64,000 nucleotides of DNA, taken from the NCBI GenBank assembly GCA_039000515.1, contig JBCFYV010000001.1:59640234-59704233 (forward strand), read 5' to 3'. The number at the start of each line of letters is the position of its first letter. The stretch's first letter is position 1. The notes beneath the pieces are model-generated. The model searched no databases. It was given only the letters and a program-made list of their open reading frames with translations, and was not told the origin of the DNA. This stretch comes from Timema cristinae (Eukaryota; Arthropoda; Insecta; Phasmatodea; Timematidae). This document shows, in pieces, positions 1-9,216 of this stretch. The translations under genes and the position numbers were made by a program.

Positions 1-390
1 TTATTTGGAGCTTTCATAGATTTGTTTCCACGCTAGTCAAAACTTTCCGTTTCTCGAATAAAAACACCAAACTTTACTGCGGTTGATTATTTTCGCAAGA
101 AACTTCATGGGCCACCAGTAGGGAATACGAATTTGTATATTACACGTCTAAAATTTTAAAATACTGACAATTGGTGGCAAATTGTAACAACGGCAGAGAT
201 AATACACTCGAATTAAAACGACATAGTAGAAAAAATTCCTATTAATAAAATACAATCTACAGTATTGCTAAACTTAAATACTCAATTTTCAGTTTAATCT
301 GATATGTTTGTCCACTTTTATAAAATAAGTATCAAAAGAATATCTATCCACTCACATCGTCGGGAATGTGTACAGAGTCAAGTCTTATCT

Positions 391-490
391 AGTTTGGTTT
401 GTCGGCGACGGGGAGATTGGGGTTCGAATACCAACCGGGCTTACTTACGTTGTTGTTCTTAAATGATTTTCCATCCTCTCTCCACGCAAG
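391..490 (+). repeat. tRNA-derived SINE fragment
   Basis: This partial SINE has a B-box-like GGGGTTCGAATACC at about 418-431. The shared family body follows (TTTTCCATCCTCTCTCCACGC), seen also near 12650, 15250, 23850 and 33940. The orientation is inferred from the B box lying upstream of the body. No terminal tail or target duplication is visible, so it is an internal remnant. Confidence 0.5.
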
Positions 491-649
491 TTCCTACCTT
501 ATCAGTAATCATATGAGGACTGCCTGAACAGGTAAAAAGACGGAGTTCACATTATATTTTTTTATAAATACAGGTCTACTAATGCTAATAAAATAGTAGG
601 ACCTTACGCAAAAATATCAACAAAATTAATTAATATATGTACCCGCTTC

Positions 650-727
650 AGTTGTAAATCCCGGAAGTGGGGCCCTTTCTTAAACGGTTTTCCACTCTCC
701 CTCCACGCAAATACGGGTACATTTAAT
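650..727 (+). repeat. SINE body fragment
   Basis: A short stretch with the family core TTTTCCACTCTCCCTCCACG followed by a CAAATACGGGTAC-like segment. It is the same orientation as the fragment near 391 and lacks the tRNA-like head. Confidence 0.45.
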
Positions 728-740
728 CTTAATACAACCA

Positions 741-2300
741 TCTTCCCCCTAGCATATTTTCGTAGTTAAATATGTATATAGTTCAAAAGAATAAAAATAC
801 ATGGTGACACAAACAAATTTATTTAAAAATAGCTTCTACATGATTTTGGATTTTGACTGGATTAACGGCAATTATAAGTCTTGAAGAACCCATTGTGCAG
901 CTTATTATTACTATTAAATTATAGATGATAATATATTAATGAATGTTTGTACGATTTATCTATAAAGCATCAAACATTGCCATATTATATTTGTTAATAT
1001 AGTCAGAGAAAATTGCTTAGAAGTTTTTAAATTAAATTTGTCTTCCCTATTACATACTACTATCCACTTTCTTTTATTAAGTTCATCCTTCGGAAAACTA
1101 AGATATTTAATATTGCAGCCAAACTTGGCGTGATTCCTAATTTTAAACATTTAAACACACTAAATAGGTGGTATATTTGAGTTGTTTCCCTCAAGATATT
1201 CCGTCTACAGCTACCCGACTACCCCGAAGCTGACGTCACGGCAAGAAGAAGGAGTGGGAGAACATGCGCACGGTTTCACCTTACTTCCTCACACCACGAG
1301 AGAAACCGAAGAGTTTTTTTTTGTTTACTTTTATTGATTGGAAGAAAGGATTGTGAGAAGGGCAGTGTTTTATTAGTGACGATAGCATCACAATTATGCC
1401 AGTGGGGTATGGTAGGTACCATGTCCTGAGCCTACTTTAATAGCTTCCAGAATGGGATTGGGACTTGTGAGATTGTCAGATCTACTAGCATCTAGCCTCT
1501 TCAACGTCGAAGACTACATGCCGGATGAAGATAACATGAGGTGATATTAACCCCCAACATAAACTGTGATTCATCTTTTGTTGGATACTATAACTTCGAC
1601 TAGACTGCATTCAACTATTGACATTTTATTACTCAAAGCTCAAAGGTTAACATCAATTATAGTTTAATTCACTGACATAAAATTTCTCTTGTAGACTTTT
1701 TTTTTTTGTTTCAACATTGATTCTAGAAACGAAACTTATTTGGTTATTTTGCCATAACGACTTCGACGAATACAATGTCTTTATTTTAGTATTAATTGTT
1801 TTAATGTGCTTGAGGAGATTGACGGTAAAGGTATATTTTTTCCAACATGACCCAGAGGTCCTGAGAGAGTCCCGTGCTCCATTATTTTGTAATATTAGGA
1901 TTTTTTTTCTTTTTAATTTCTACCCTGAGATATTGTAGTAAAAAAGTAACTGTTGTTTTGAGAACCCAAATATTGTAATCACTCTTTTTTCTTTTTATTT
2001 GTCTGAGTTTGTCCACAATTCATTTATTCCCTATCTCATGTATTTTTTATTTGTTGACTACATTGGACTTGAAGTTAATAAATAGATAAATGCTTTATGT
2101 GATTTAATATATATCTAATTCCCCACTTTCCTATTAAAATACATATCCTCATCCTCATTATCGTTAAAGTTGTATTAAAAATGTAAAATAAAATAATATT
2201 TTCTCACTCTAGACCCACTTACTAGCTATTACCCGTTTGTTTTCTGAAGTAGGCATATCTGTCCACGTGTTGTTTTCGGGTCTTACACTTAATTCTTTGA
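741..2300. other. AT-rich noncoding stretch with a promoter-like GC island
   Basis: Mostly AT-rich sequence without a convincing gene. A less AT-rich patch at about 1190-1320 contains a perfect CRE palindrome TGACGTCA (1231-1238). A short open stretch of 31 codons starts at ATG 1452 and ends at about 1545 next to a possible donor AG|GTGATA. That combination could be a host promoter and first exon, but no partner exon or recognised protein supports it. Confidence 0.3.
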
Positions 2301-2301
2301 G

Positions 2302-2620
2302 TACCCGTCATATGGCCTAAAGTGTAGGCCAAATTACTTTAGGCCAAACGACTTTGGGCCAAATTACTTTTGTGAAGTTAATTTTCAGGCCAAATGGCTT
2401 TAGGCTAAATTACTTTAATCTAAATGATTTTTTGTAAAATTAAGTTTTAGGCCATTTATTTAAAGTAAGTTATGTTGTCTTCGAAAAGATTCGCTATGAT
2501 GAAGACGCGACAGTTGGCCTAAGAATTAAACCAAAACTCATTTGGCCTAAAATTACTTTCACAAAAGTCACTTGGCCTAAATTCATTTGGCCTAAAAAGT
2601 AATTTGAAAACCTACGGGTA
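2302..2620. mobile_element. Foldback-type MITE built of AGGCCAAAT units
   Basis: Both arms are made of repeated AGGCCAAATNACTTT units: direct sense in the left arm (2320-2460), complement in the right arm (2510-2600). The outer ends pair as TACCCGT (2302) and ACGGGTA (2620). The segment could fold into a long hairpin and has no coding capacity. The superfamily cannot be assigned; a TA duplication is possible but not distinguishable from the TIR. Confidence 0.5.
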
Positions 2621-3236
2621 TCTCCGGAAAGTGAAAAGTATTGTTGGTTGTTTCATCTGAATATAAATAGCACAACTGATGCGAGATAGTTACAATATTT
2701 CTAAAAACATTTACATTTCTCCTACATACAGCTTTATCCCAACAAACCCATAATCTTAATTCTACAAACAAAAACGATATATTAGTAGCTCACAAAACAC
2801 TAAACCACCTTTTTAATATACACATTTCCGATCTTATTTCTTTGTTAGTATATCTAATTGTTATAAAATTAATAGGAACGAAGCTATTAGCGAAAAACAA
2901 TAAAGAACATCATTTTCGGCACCTTTTACGTGCGGTAAAATTGTATGCGTACAATCGAATAGACAACTTATTTAGAAAAGCAAAGTGAAAGTGGAAACCA
3001 ATATTCAGCTCCCTCAATTGGTATTTTTCTGAAGTGACGCCCGATTTTCGCTTAAATATACTGGACTAAAGCAATGTTAACTCTACATGAACATATTTTT
3101 TTTAGCTAGGCCTATTATATTATTAAATGCATTTAATAGCGACGTATGACATAAATTTTGCCAGTGAACACATCATAATGGCCATATATACACTTACACT
3201 TACACTTAAATGATGGGTTTTACTAGATTCTGAACT

Positions 3237-3320
3237 ATTATTATTATTATTATTATTATAAGTGAGAGAGAAAGGAAGAGTGAGTGTGTGTGTGTGAAAG
3301 AGATAAAGAGAGAGAGTATA
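3237..3320. repeat. Microsatellites (ATT)n, (GT)n, (GA)n
   Basis: Consecutive simple repeats: ATT units at about 3237-3259, GT units at about 3285-3297, and GA-rich sequence to 3316. Apparent reading frames across them are low-complexity artefacts. Confidence 0.85.
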
Positions 3321-3353
3321 CGTAAATGAGTATGTCAGGAGAGTGTCCGATAA

Positions 3354-3958
3354 GTGCTGTTGCACACGTACCGATAGTATCGATTTCGGTGCCGGCGCCG
3401 ATATCGGTGGTAGTGAGATTCCATGTAATCTTATGGCCCTGTTGCACACGATGCCGACACGACAGCATTATCGTGACGACTACCGACTTTTCGGAGCCAT
3501 GCCGGCGGCCCCCTCGATAAATACACCGATATCAGTGTGCAAAGCTGGTGGTCACTAGTCTACAAATCTCATCTTGCATTGTTTGGTTTTGTCTTTCGTG
3601 AGATTAGGTGCTTGCGCGTTCGTTTCCTTCATTCTACTTTTGAGTAAAATGTCTAGTAAATTCAAGTATGACATAGTGACCTTAATTGAATTAGTGGAGA
3701 GCAGAGCGTGTTTATGTGACTTCCTCTCCGGTTTTGGCGTCGTCTCCTCAGGAGATGAAGCAAGCACAACAAAAGAAACCTCCTATTCCACATGGGAGCC
3801 ATGTTGTTTGCTTGCCACCATCCACAAAACTGCCTATGACTCTCAAGCACCGATAATTGTCGGTTGTGTGTGTGCAACAAACCACGTCGGTATCGGTGTT
3901 AACAACGATATCGGTGCCGGCACTGACACCGATAATATCGAAAAGTGCGCAACAGCAT
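3354..3958 (+). mobile_element. PIF/Harbinger-like non-autonomous element
   Basis: Imperfect long terminal inverted repeats start GTGCTGTTGCACAC on the left and, read inward, ATGCTGTTGCGCAC on the right. They continue through repeated CCGATATCGG-like palindromes. A 3-bp TAA flanks both ends (3351-3353 and 3959-3961), matching the TWA target preference of PIF/Harbinger. Inside, ATG 3649 opens a short frame resembling the start of a MADF/Myb-SANT-like protein, the accessory protein type of these elements. No transposase remains, so it is read as an internal-deletion derivative. Confidence 0.5.
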
Positions 3959-3984
3959 TAAAGTGTGTGAGGGAATGTGTGTAA
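3649..3984 (+). pseudogene. MADF-like N-terminal remnant
   Basis: The first about 24 codons read as a plausible MADF start, with the core LIELVESRACLCDF resembling the family pattern of an aliphatic and acidic helix followed by a CLW-D turn. After residue about 24 the similarity stops, and the frame runs through the right inverted repeat to a stop beyond the element end. This fits a deletion derivative of an accessory transposon gene. The residual match is short, so the family assignment is tentative. Confidence 0.35.
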
Positions 3985-4214
3985 GAAAGAGAGAGCGTGT
4001 GAGAGTGTGAGGGAAATTTTGGATAGAAGACTGTGATTGGTAATTTCTGAAAGATAGAGACAATATTAGAGCGTGTGAGAGAGACTTTGAGAGAGGAAGT
4101 TAGAGAGAGGGAAAAATTTTAAAGACAGAGAAAATGTTAGAGGAAGTTTGAGTGAAAGAAAATTAGAGAGAAAGATTGAGACCGAGAGAGTAATAGAAAG
4201 AGAGATTGAGTGAG
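3967..4214. repeat. GA-rich low-complexity tract, left part
   Basis: Purine-rich sequence built from GAGA, GTGTGAGA and TTTGAGAGA motifs. It resumes at 4812 after the solo LTR, so both tracts were once continuous. Confidence 0.8.
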
Positions 4215-4218
4215 AGTT

Positions 4219-4807
4219 TGTAATGATATTGGTTTGGATAACTATAAATTATATAAAAAGTCATGGATGAAGGTAATTTTTCTTTAAAGTAACATATGTA
4301 GGGTATCCTTTTATTATGCACCATGAAGAAACACGCGCTTCCCAGAAATAATGTAAAAGGATTTTACCAGTAAAATATATTTTTTATACCATTTTTCCTG
4401 TTAAAGGAACAACTACGCACTATTTGGCCAAGACGCCAATTCCCTATACCAATAAGAAGCTAGCCCTCACAACTTACATTAATATCACAAGTGTGCATTG
4501 ATATACAGCATTTAATTCGAGTATGTATAAGTAATTAACAGATCTCATTTAAATAAACCGTGTGTGAATCAACAGCCATCAACAGTTCTCTTTCTTCAAT
4601 TTTATTAATATACCGATTTAATTAGTGCTCGACCACGAAGCAATTAACAGCTGGTTAAACGGTATCTATTACGTTCAGTGATGATAGGCTCTCGACCACG
4701 GAGTTATAGACAACCTAAACATCATCACAGCATTATTATATCAAGGAATTAATCCGTAGTGTTTCAATAGATGCCCAACGAGGGTCGATTAAAATCATAA
4801 TGTTACA
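4219..4807. mobile_element. Solo LTR of an LTR retrotransposon
   Basis: A 589-bp segment interrupts a GA-rich tract. It begins TGTAATG and ends GTTACA (TG...CA with 5-bp inverted ends TGTAA/TTACA). AGTT flanks both sides (4215-4218 and 4808-4811), a 4-bp target duplication. An AATAAA signal lies near 4552. No gag or pol sequence is adjacent, so it is a solo LTR. Gypsy and BEL superfamilies are both possible. Confidence 0.65.
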
Positions 4808-4811
4808 AGTT

Positions 4812-5222
4812 TGAGACATAGAGACATAGTTTGATTAAAGTAAATTTTGAGAGAGAGAGAAGAGTGTTTGAGGGAAAGATTGATTTTGAGGGAGAGAGAG
4901 TTTGTGAAAGAATTTGAGATAGAGAGAGTGTGAGACACAGAAAGAGTTTGAGACAGAAAAAATCTTTAAGGTAGCGAGGGTGTTTGAAAGAGAGGAAAAT
5001 TGTGAGAGCATGTAAGAGAAATTTTGAGAGAGAGGAAGAGTTTAAAGAGAGTTTAAGAGTGAGTGTGATAAATATAATGTGTGAAAGATTGTTTAATAGT
5101 GTGTGTGAGATTGAGAAAAAGTCTAAGATAAAATGAGAGAATATGTGTGAGAGGGAGTGTGATAGAGTGTGTGTGTGTGAGTATGTGTGTGTGAGAAAGA
5201 GAGAATTTGAAAAGATAGAGGT
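4812..5222. repeat. GA/GT-rich low-complexity tract, right part
   Basis: Continuation of the purine-rich tract (TTTGAGAGA, GTGTGTGAGA units). The long open frame on the - strand here encodes only Ser/Leu/Thr/His-rich simple sequence and is not a gene. Confidence 0.8.
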
Positions 5223-5459
5223 GGTACACAAAACATTACTTTAAATTATCATTCCCTCAAAATTACGTAGTAGCATGGAAATATAACTGAACTTACTTTA
5301 TTTGCAATGTGTTAATATTTGATAAAATGAATATCAAAACCCATTATATGAAAATATTGAACGCCAAAACCCATATTTAGATAATTAAAATGGCTATTTT
5401 TAAACATATTTCAAGATCATTTTATCTTTTTTGATCGTATAATAGTAGCTAGTACGACC

Positions 5460-6900
5460 CATGGGAACCCCGCTTCCGCCAACGGGTCAAAACACCCACA
5501 TCCTGTTTGAGTGACCTGCTTTCCACATCTTTACCGTTATTCCCCCCACCCCTGACCTACTTTTCTCTGATTGGTTGCCATAAATATCCTCCTTCCCCCA
5601 CCAATTTTGACCTGCTTTCCGCCTCCCCCCTCGACTACCAACCCTGGACATGTTGGTTCTTGATGATTGTTAATAGATATTGAGGTCATTGCCCCGGGAA
5701 ACGGGGTTTTTCCCTGGCGCAGTATGTCGGGCAGACAAGACAAGAATAGATATTGAGGTCATTGCCCCGGGCAACGGGGGTTTTCCCTGGCGTCAGTTTG
5801 ACGGAGGGCTCGGCACGAAGCTTGCGCTATGGCTGACAAGCCTAGAATGAACATCGGCTCTTCTGTCACAAGGCTCTGTCCCGGAACAAGCAGCATGAAC
5901 CTTGCGCTATGGTGCTTTGTGGTAGAGTGTGGTAATTTGTTCCAGAGACCCCCCTCCTCCTTCGCCACCCTGACGCCATGTTTGAGTGACCTACTTTCCT
6001 CTGATTGGTTGCTATAAATATCCTCCTTCCCCCACCAATTTTGGACTTCTTTCCGCCTCCCCCCTCGACTACCAACCCTGACGTGTTATGTCACAACTCT
6101 AGCTGACACATGCACAATCAGGGGCCTCGGAATCCACAGTTAGGGGCCACTACCCCCGTCACAAGTCTACTAAAATTGGTTGTTTGGTAGCGTCTGTCGA
6201 AATGCCTGGAAATGTACCTCCACCCACAGCTCTCGGACCGGACAACCTGGTTTTTTTTCCTATGCAGTAATCATTGCGTGTTATGTCACAACTCTAGCTG
6301 ACACATGCACAATCAGGGGCCTCGGAATCCACAGTTAGGGGCCGCTATCCCCCGTCACAAGTCTACTAAAATTGGTTGTTTGGTAGCGTCTGTCGAAATG
6401 CCTGGAAATGTTCCTACACCCACAACTCTCGGACCGGACAACCTGAGTTTTTTTTCCTATGACGTAATCATCGCGTGTTATGTCCCAATCCTGGCGCCAG
6501 TATGTCGGCCCGACAAGACAAGAATAGATATTGAGGTCATTGCCTCGGGCATCTGGTTTTCCCTGGTGCCAATATGTCGGCCCGACAAGACAAGAATAGA
6601 TATCGAGGTCATTGCCCGGGGCAACAGGGTTTTTCCCTGGCGCCAGTATGTCGGGCAGACAAGACAAGAATAGATATTGAGGTCATTGCCCCGGGCAGCG
6701 GGGGGTTTTCCCTGGCGTCAGCTTGACGGCTCACGAGACAAGAATAGATCTTGACCTCAACAACCTTGGGGTTTTCCCTTTGACGTAATCATTGCGTGTT
6801 ATGTCGCAACCCTGGCGCCAGTATGTCGGCACAACAAGACGAGTTGAGACAAGCTTAGATATCGAGGTCATCGACACGGGCGCCAGGTTGGCGGGCAGAC
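5460..6900. repeat. GC-rich modular repeat region upstream of the A'-C-B' genes
   Basis: Three kinds of module recur. Module 1: AAGAATAGATATTGAGGTCA followed by CCCGGGCAACGGGG, CCCTGGCGCCAGTATGTCGG; copies near 5690, 5745, 6520, 6590, 6665, 6735. Module 2: about 195-200 bp, two tandem copies at about 6082-6275 and 6276-6475. Module 3: about 100 bp with GATTGGTTGC(T/C)ATAAATATCC, copies at about 5505-5645 and 5985-6085. The composition contrasts sharply with the AT-rich flanks. The inverted CCAAT and TATA-like motifs in module 3 suggest promoter or replication sequence, but that is inference. Confidence 0.7.
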
Positions 6901-6929
6901 AAGACAAGTCGAGACAAGAATATATCGTG

Positions 6930-7013
6930 TGACGTCAAACGAGGGAGCGGGTGGCTATAAAGAGGGGTGCCCACTTGGTTGTCTATTTATAAACGTTTGT
7001 AGAGCGGTCCAAT
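6930..7013 (+). promoter_or_regulatory. Promoter of gene A' (CRE-like site and TATA box)
   Basis: TGACGTCA (6930-6937) is followed by GTGGCTATAAAGAGGGGTG with a TATA box at about 6955-6961, 53-58 bp before the A' ATG. The Polinton gene A has an almost identical element, CCTATAAATAGGGGTGG, at a similar distance from its ATG. A second TATA-like TTTATAAAC lies at about 6986. Confidence 0.6.
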
Positions 7014-7226
7014 ATGGACAAGTTACAGCAGCTGGTAAATATCGTCGACGCGGTGCAGACCGTCAAATTGTGTGATCTAGCCGTAGATCAAAAGTACTCG
7101 GTGGATAAACTAAAAGCCGTCAATACAAAGTTCGGGAGACGCCTAATAGCCTACCTAGACGGCGAGTTTAGTGTATTTCTACCTGCCGGTTTGGTACTCT
7201 TACAGATGAAGACGTGTGTTAGTTAA
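7014..7226 (+). pseudogene. Gene A', truncated copy of small beta-rich protein A
   Basis: The reading frame starts at a TATA-preceded ATG. For about 55 codons it matches gene A in the Polinton: L-x5-KYSV, then the signature VNTKFGRRL, then LDGEFSVFLP. A one-base loss right after the LP motif shifts the frame. The next frame still reads F-G-T-L-T-D-E-D-V, equivalent to the continuation in gene A, and then stops at TAG. The final LxYxG strand is absent. An AATAAA-like signal follows immediately. The function is unknown; the fold is inferred to be a compact OB-like beta domain. Family assignment by comparison with 57075-56778 is secure. Confidence 0.75.
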
Positions 7227-7383
7227 ATAAAAAAAACTGGTACTTACCTGCGCCGGAGTAAAACCCGGTTCACCTACCATTGTGAACTTTGAACGCGCTT
7301 AAGAGACACGGCAGTTAACAACAACAACGGGCAGCGGAGCATAGGGGACTCTACAGGACGTTTAGCTCTCAGGTACGCTCACC

Positions 7384-8228
7384 ATGCTTCGATCCGGCTA
7401 TATTAATTTAATGTTTGTGGGCCATACGATGGAGGGGCGTGCCTATATGACGGGAGAGAATGTTCACAGTGTCGCGGTGTGTGATAGACAGGTAATTTAC
7501 AAAGTAGAGGAGCGAGGCTACATAGAGTTTTGTGACTCTACCTGTCACACGATACGAGCGACGGAAGTACTACCCTACGAGAGAATCGTGGAAACGTATA
7601 TGTGTGATGTAACGTGCGCCGTTAACAATTTCCGCAAGGGGAACGTGGTAGCTGTGTTACCCCTACCTCCACCGCCACCCTTCCGAGCTCCACACCATCC
7701 GTCACCGTACTTCACGCCGCCGCCGCCGGCCTCAGAGAGACAGCCGTACACACACCCAGAGTCACAGACGTGCCCAACCCCAGAGTACCCACCACCTGAG
7801 TCGTCTACCCACCACACGTCACAGGCGTACCCGTCTTCAGAGTCGTCTGTCTACCAGTCAGTAGAGTCACCTGCGTGCCCACCGTCCGAGGCGTCTACCT
7901 ACCAGGCGTCAGATTCACTGGCGTATCCACAGTCAGAGTCGCCTGTTTACCAGCCAGCAGAGTCAGCTGCGTGCCCACCAGCACCGCGGAGGTAAAGTCT
8001 GAAGAACCTGTAAATATCGAGGATTTAACAATTTACAAAAATTATTCAAATGTTAAAATTATAGGTGAAACGCCCGCCGACTACATACTCAGCCTGGGCA
8101 GTTTCGGTAACGTTTTCCTTCCAAAGTCAATCTATTATTTGGATTGTAAGCGCTTTAAATCTAAAGCACGCTGTATGATATATCTCGGGGGACAAAGTGT
8201 GATGTTTAAAAGTGAATTAATAAACTAG
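7384..8228 (+). pseudogene. Gene C, N-domain, octapeptide repeats and beta domain, one frame break
   Basis: ATG 7384 opens a 203-codon frame. Residues 1-95 form a conserved domain with FVGHTMEGRAYMT, VCDRQVIYKVEERGYIEF and NNFRKGNVVAVLP. Then comes a Pro/Ser/Tyr-rich linker, ending in octapeptide repeats of the type Y-Q/P-x-x-E-S-x-A/V (7816-7980). The C-terminal beta domain (8000-8227) contains IEDLTIYKNY, GSFGNVFLPKS and RCMIYLGGQSVMF and lies in the -1 frame. Comparison with the relic at 26 kb shows that an indel in the linker just before the beta domain broke the frame, because there the last repeat reads straight into this domain. Either the gene is inactivated or the indel is a sequence error. 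It sits between A' and B' on the same strand. Function unknown. Confidence 0.75.
7816..7985 (+). repeat. 24-bp repeats encoding octapeptides in gene C
   Basis: In frame with ATG 7384 the sequence resolves into octads such as YPSSESSV, YQSVESPA, CPPSEAST, YQASDSLA, YPQSESPV and YQPAESAA. The spacing Y/C to Y/C is exactly eight residues for six units. This is a low-complexity, probably disordered and phosphorylatable linker, loosely similar in style to the RNA polymerase II CTD but unrelated in sequence. Confidence 0.8.
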
Positions 8229-8328
8229 ACGTACTCTGCTGCTGCCATAGGAGCTAGGGTGAAATTTTGAAAAAAAAAACCGTTAAGAGCGAGTGTTTAT
8301 TTCTTTTGCTGCATCTCTAATAGACATT

Positions 8329-8778
8329 ATGCCGTTTAAATGCTGCGTTTGTGATGGATCCTACGCAAAGCTATCCAATCTTATTCGGCACAAAATTCAA
8401 TGTCATAAAACTGCTGCTCACCAGGATACCTGTTGGGACGAGGAGGTATTATGCAGGGCGTTAGACATGATCGAGAAAGAGGAATACAATCGTGTCAAGT
8501 GCTTAAACGAACTTGAGAAAAACAAAAGTTATAACGTTGTGCTATCGGAAGAGCCCGAACCTAATGTTATTGTGCTTGAGTTTGTTGGAAGAGTAAGATT
8601 GCCAGGTAAAAACTGTGGAGACATTGTCAATATACAGTCTACCGTCTCTCAACGTGTCTTGAACTATTTTGGAGGTGGCTCCTACTCATTTTCTAGATGG
8701 TACTTTTATATGTATTGGTCAAAACACCTAAATTATATTGCTGCTTGTTGTGAATGTTTTAAATTAACCAATTGTTGA
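8329..8778 (+). CDS. Gene B', C2H2 zinc finger plus beta domain
   Basis: The start is ATG 8329; the upstream GTG at 8293 is not used in eukaryotes. The 149-residue product begins with one C2H2 finger (C-x2-C-x12-H-x4-H; CCVCDG...RHKIQCH) at residues 4-26. An acidic helix follows (ALDMIEKEEYNRVKCLNELE), then a beta domain with KSYNVVL, VIVLEFVGRVRLPGKNCG and VLNYFGGG. From residue about 30 it aligns with gene B of the Polinton (ELDRIEREELDRVKSISELE ... VGKVHLPGKNFG ... LIYLG). After the shared end SRW, a hydrophobic, Cys-rich tail comes from the first unit of a tandem repeat. AATAAA lies just after the stop. The finger suggests nucleic-acid binding; the actual role is unknown. No frame break is seen. 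Confidence 0.65.
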   Translation: MPFKCCVCDGSYAKLSNLIRHKIQCHKTAAHQDTCWDEEVLCRALDMIEKEEYNRVKCLNELEKNKSYNVVLSEEPEPNVIVLEFVGRVRLPGKNCGDIVNIQSTVSQRVLNYFGGGSYSFSRWYFYMYWSKHLNYIAACCECFKLTNC

Positions 8779-9216
8779 TTGTCAATAAAAAACTAACAAT
8801 AAAATTGACTCCTACTCATTTTCTAGCTTGTAGATGTCTTTTATATGTATTGGTCAAAAGACCTAAATAATATTGCTGCTTGTTGTGAATGTTTTAAATT
8901 AATCAATTGTTGATTGTCAATAAAAAGACTAACAATAAAATTGACTCCTACTCATTTTCTGGCTGGTAGATGTCTTTTATATATATTGGTCAAAAGACCT
9001 AAATAATATTGCTGCTTGTTGTGAATGTTTTAAATTAATCAATTGTTGATTGTCAATAAAAAGACTAACAATAAAATTGACTCCTACTCATTTTCTGGCT
9101 GGTAGATGTCTTTTATATGTATTGGTCAAAAGACCTAAATAATATTGCTGCTTGTTGTTGTTGTTGTTTTAAATTAATCAATTGCTGATTGTCAATAAAA
9201 AAAACTACCACTAAAA
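8679..9216 (+). repeat. 130-136-bp tandem repeat of the B' 3' end
   Basis: Four units begin CTCCTACTCATTTTCTAG or a close variant, at 8679, 8809, 8945 and 9081. Each contains ATTGCTGCTTGTTGTGAATG and the poly(A) signal TCAATAAAAA. The first unit supplies the last codons, stop and 3' end of gene B', so the gene terminus has been tandemly amplified. Confidence 0.85.

Noticed and set aside
1717..1938. 73-codon open frame
   Set aside because: AT-rich hydrophobic translation with no start context or recognised feature.
4803..5231. 142-codon open frame on the - strand
   Set aside because: It is the translation of GA/GT-rich simple sequence (Ser, Leu, Thr, His runs).
7950..8010. Programmed -1 frameshift or splice in gene C
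   Set aside because: The 26 kb relic carries the linker repeat in frame with the beta domain, and its own frame break is at a different place, so simple indels explain both.
8293..8328. Upstream GTG start for gene B'
   Set aside because: Eukaryotic context; ATG 8329 directly precedes the zinc finger and matches the domain layout.
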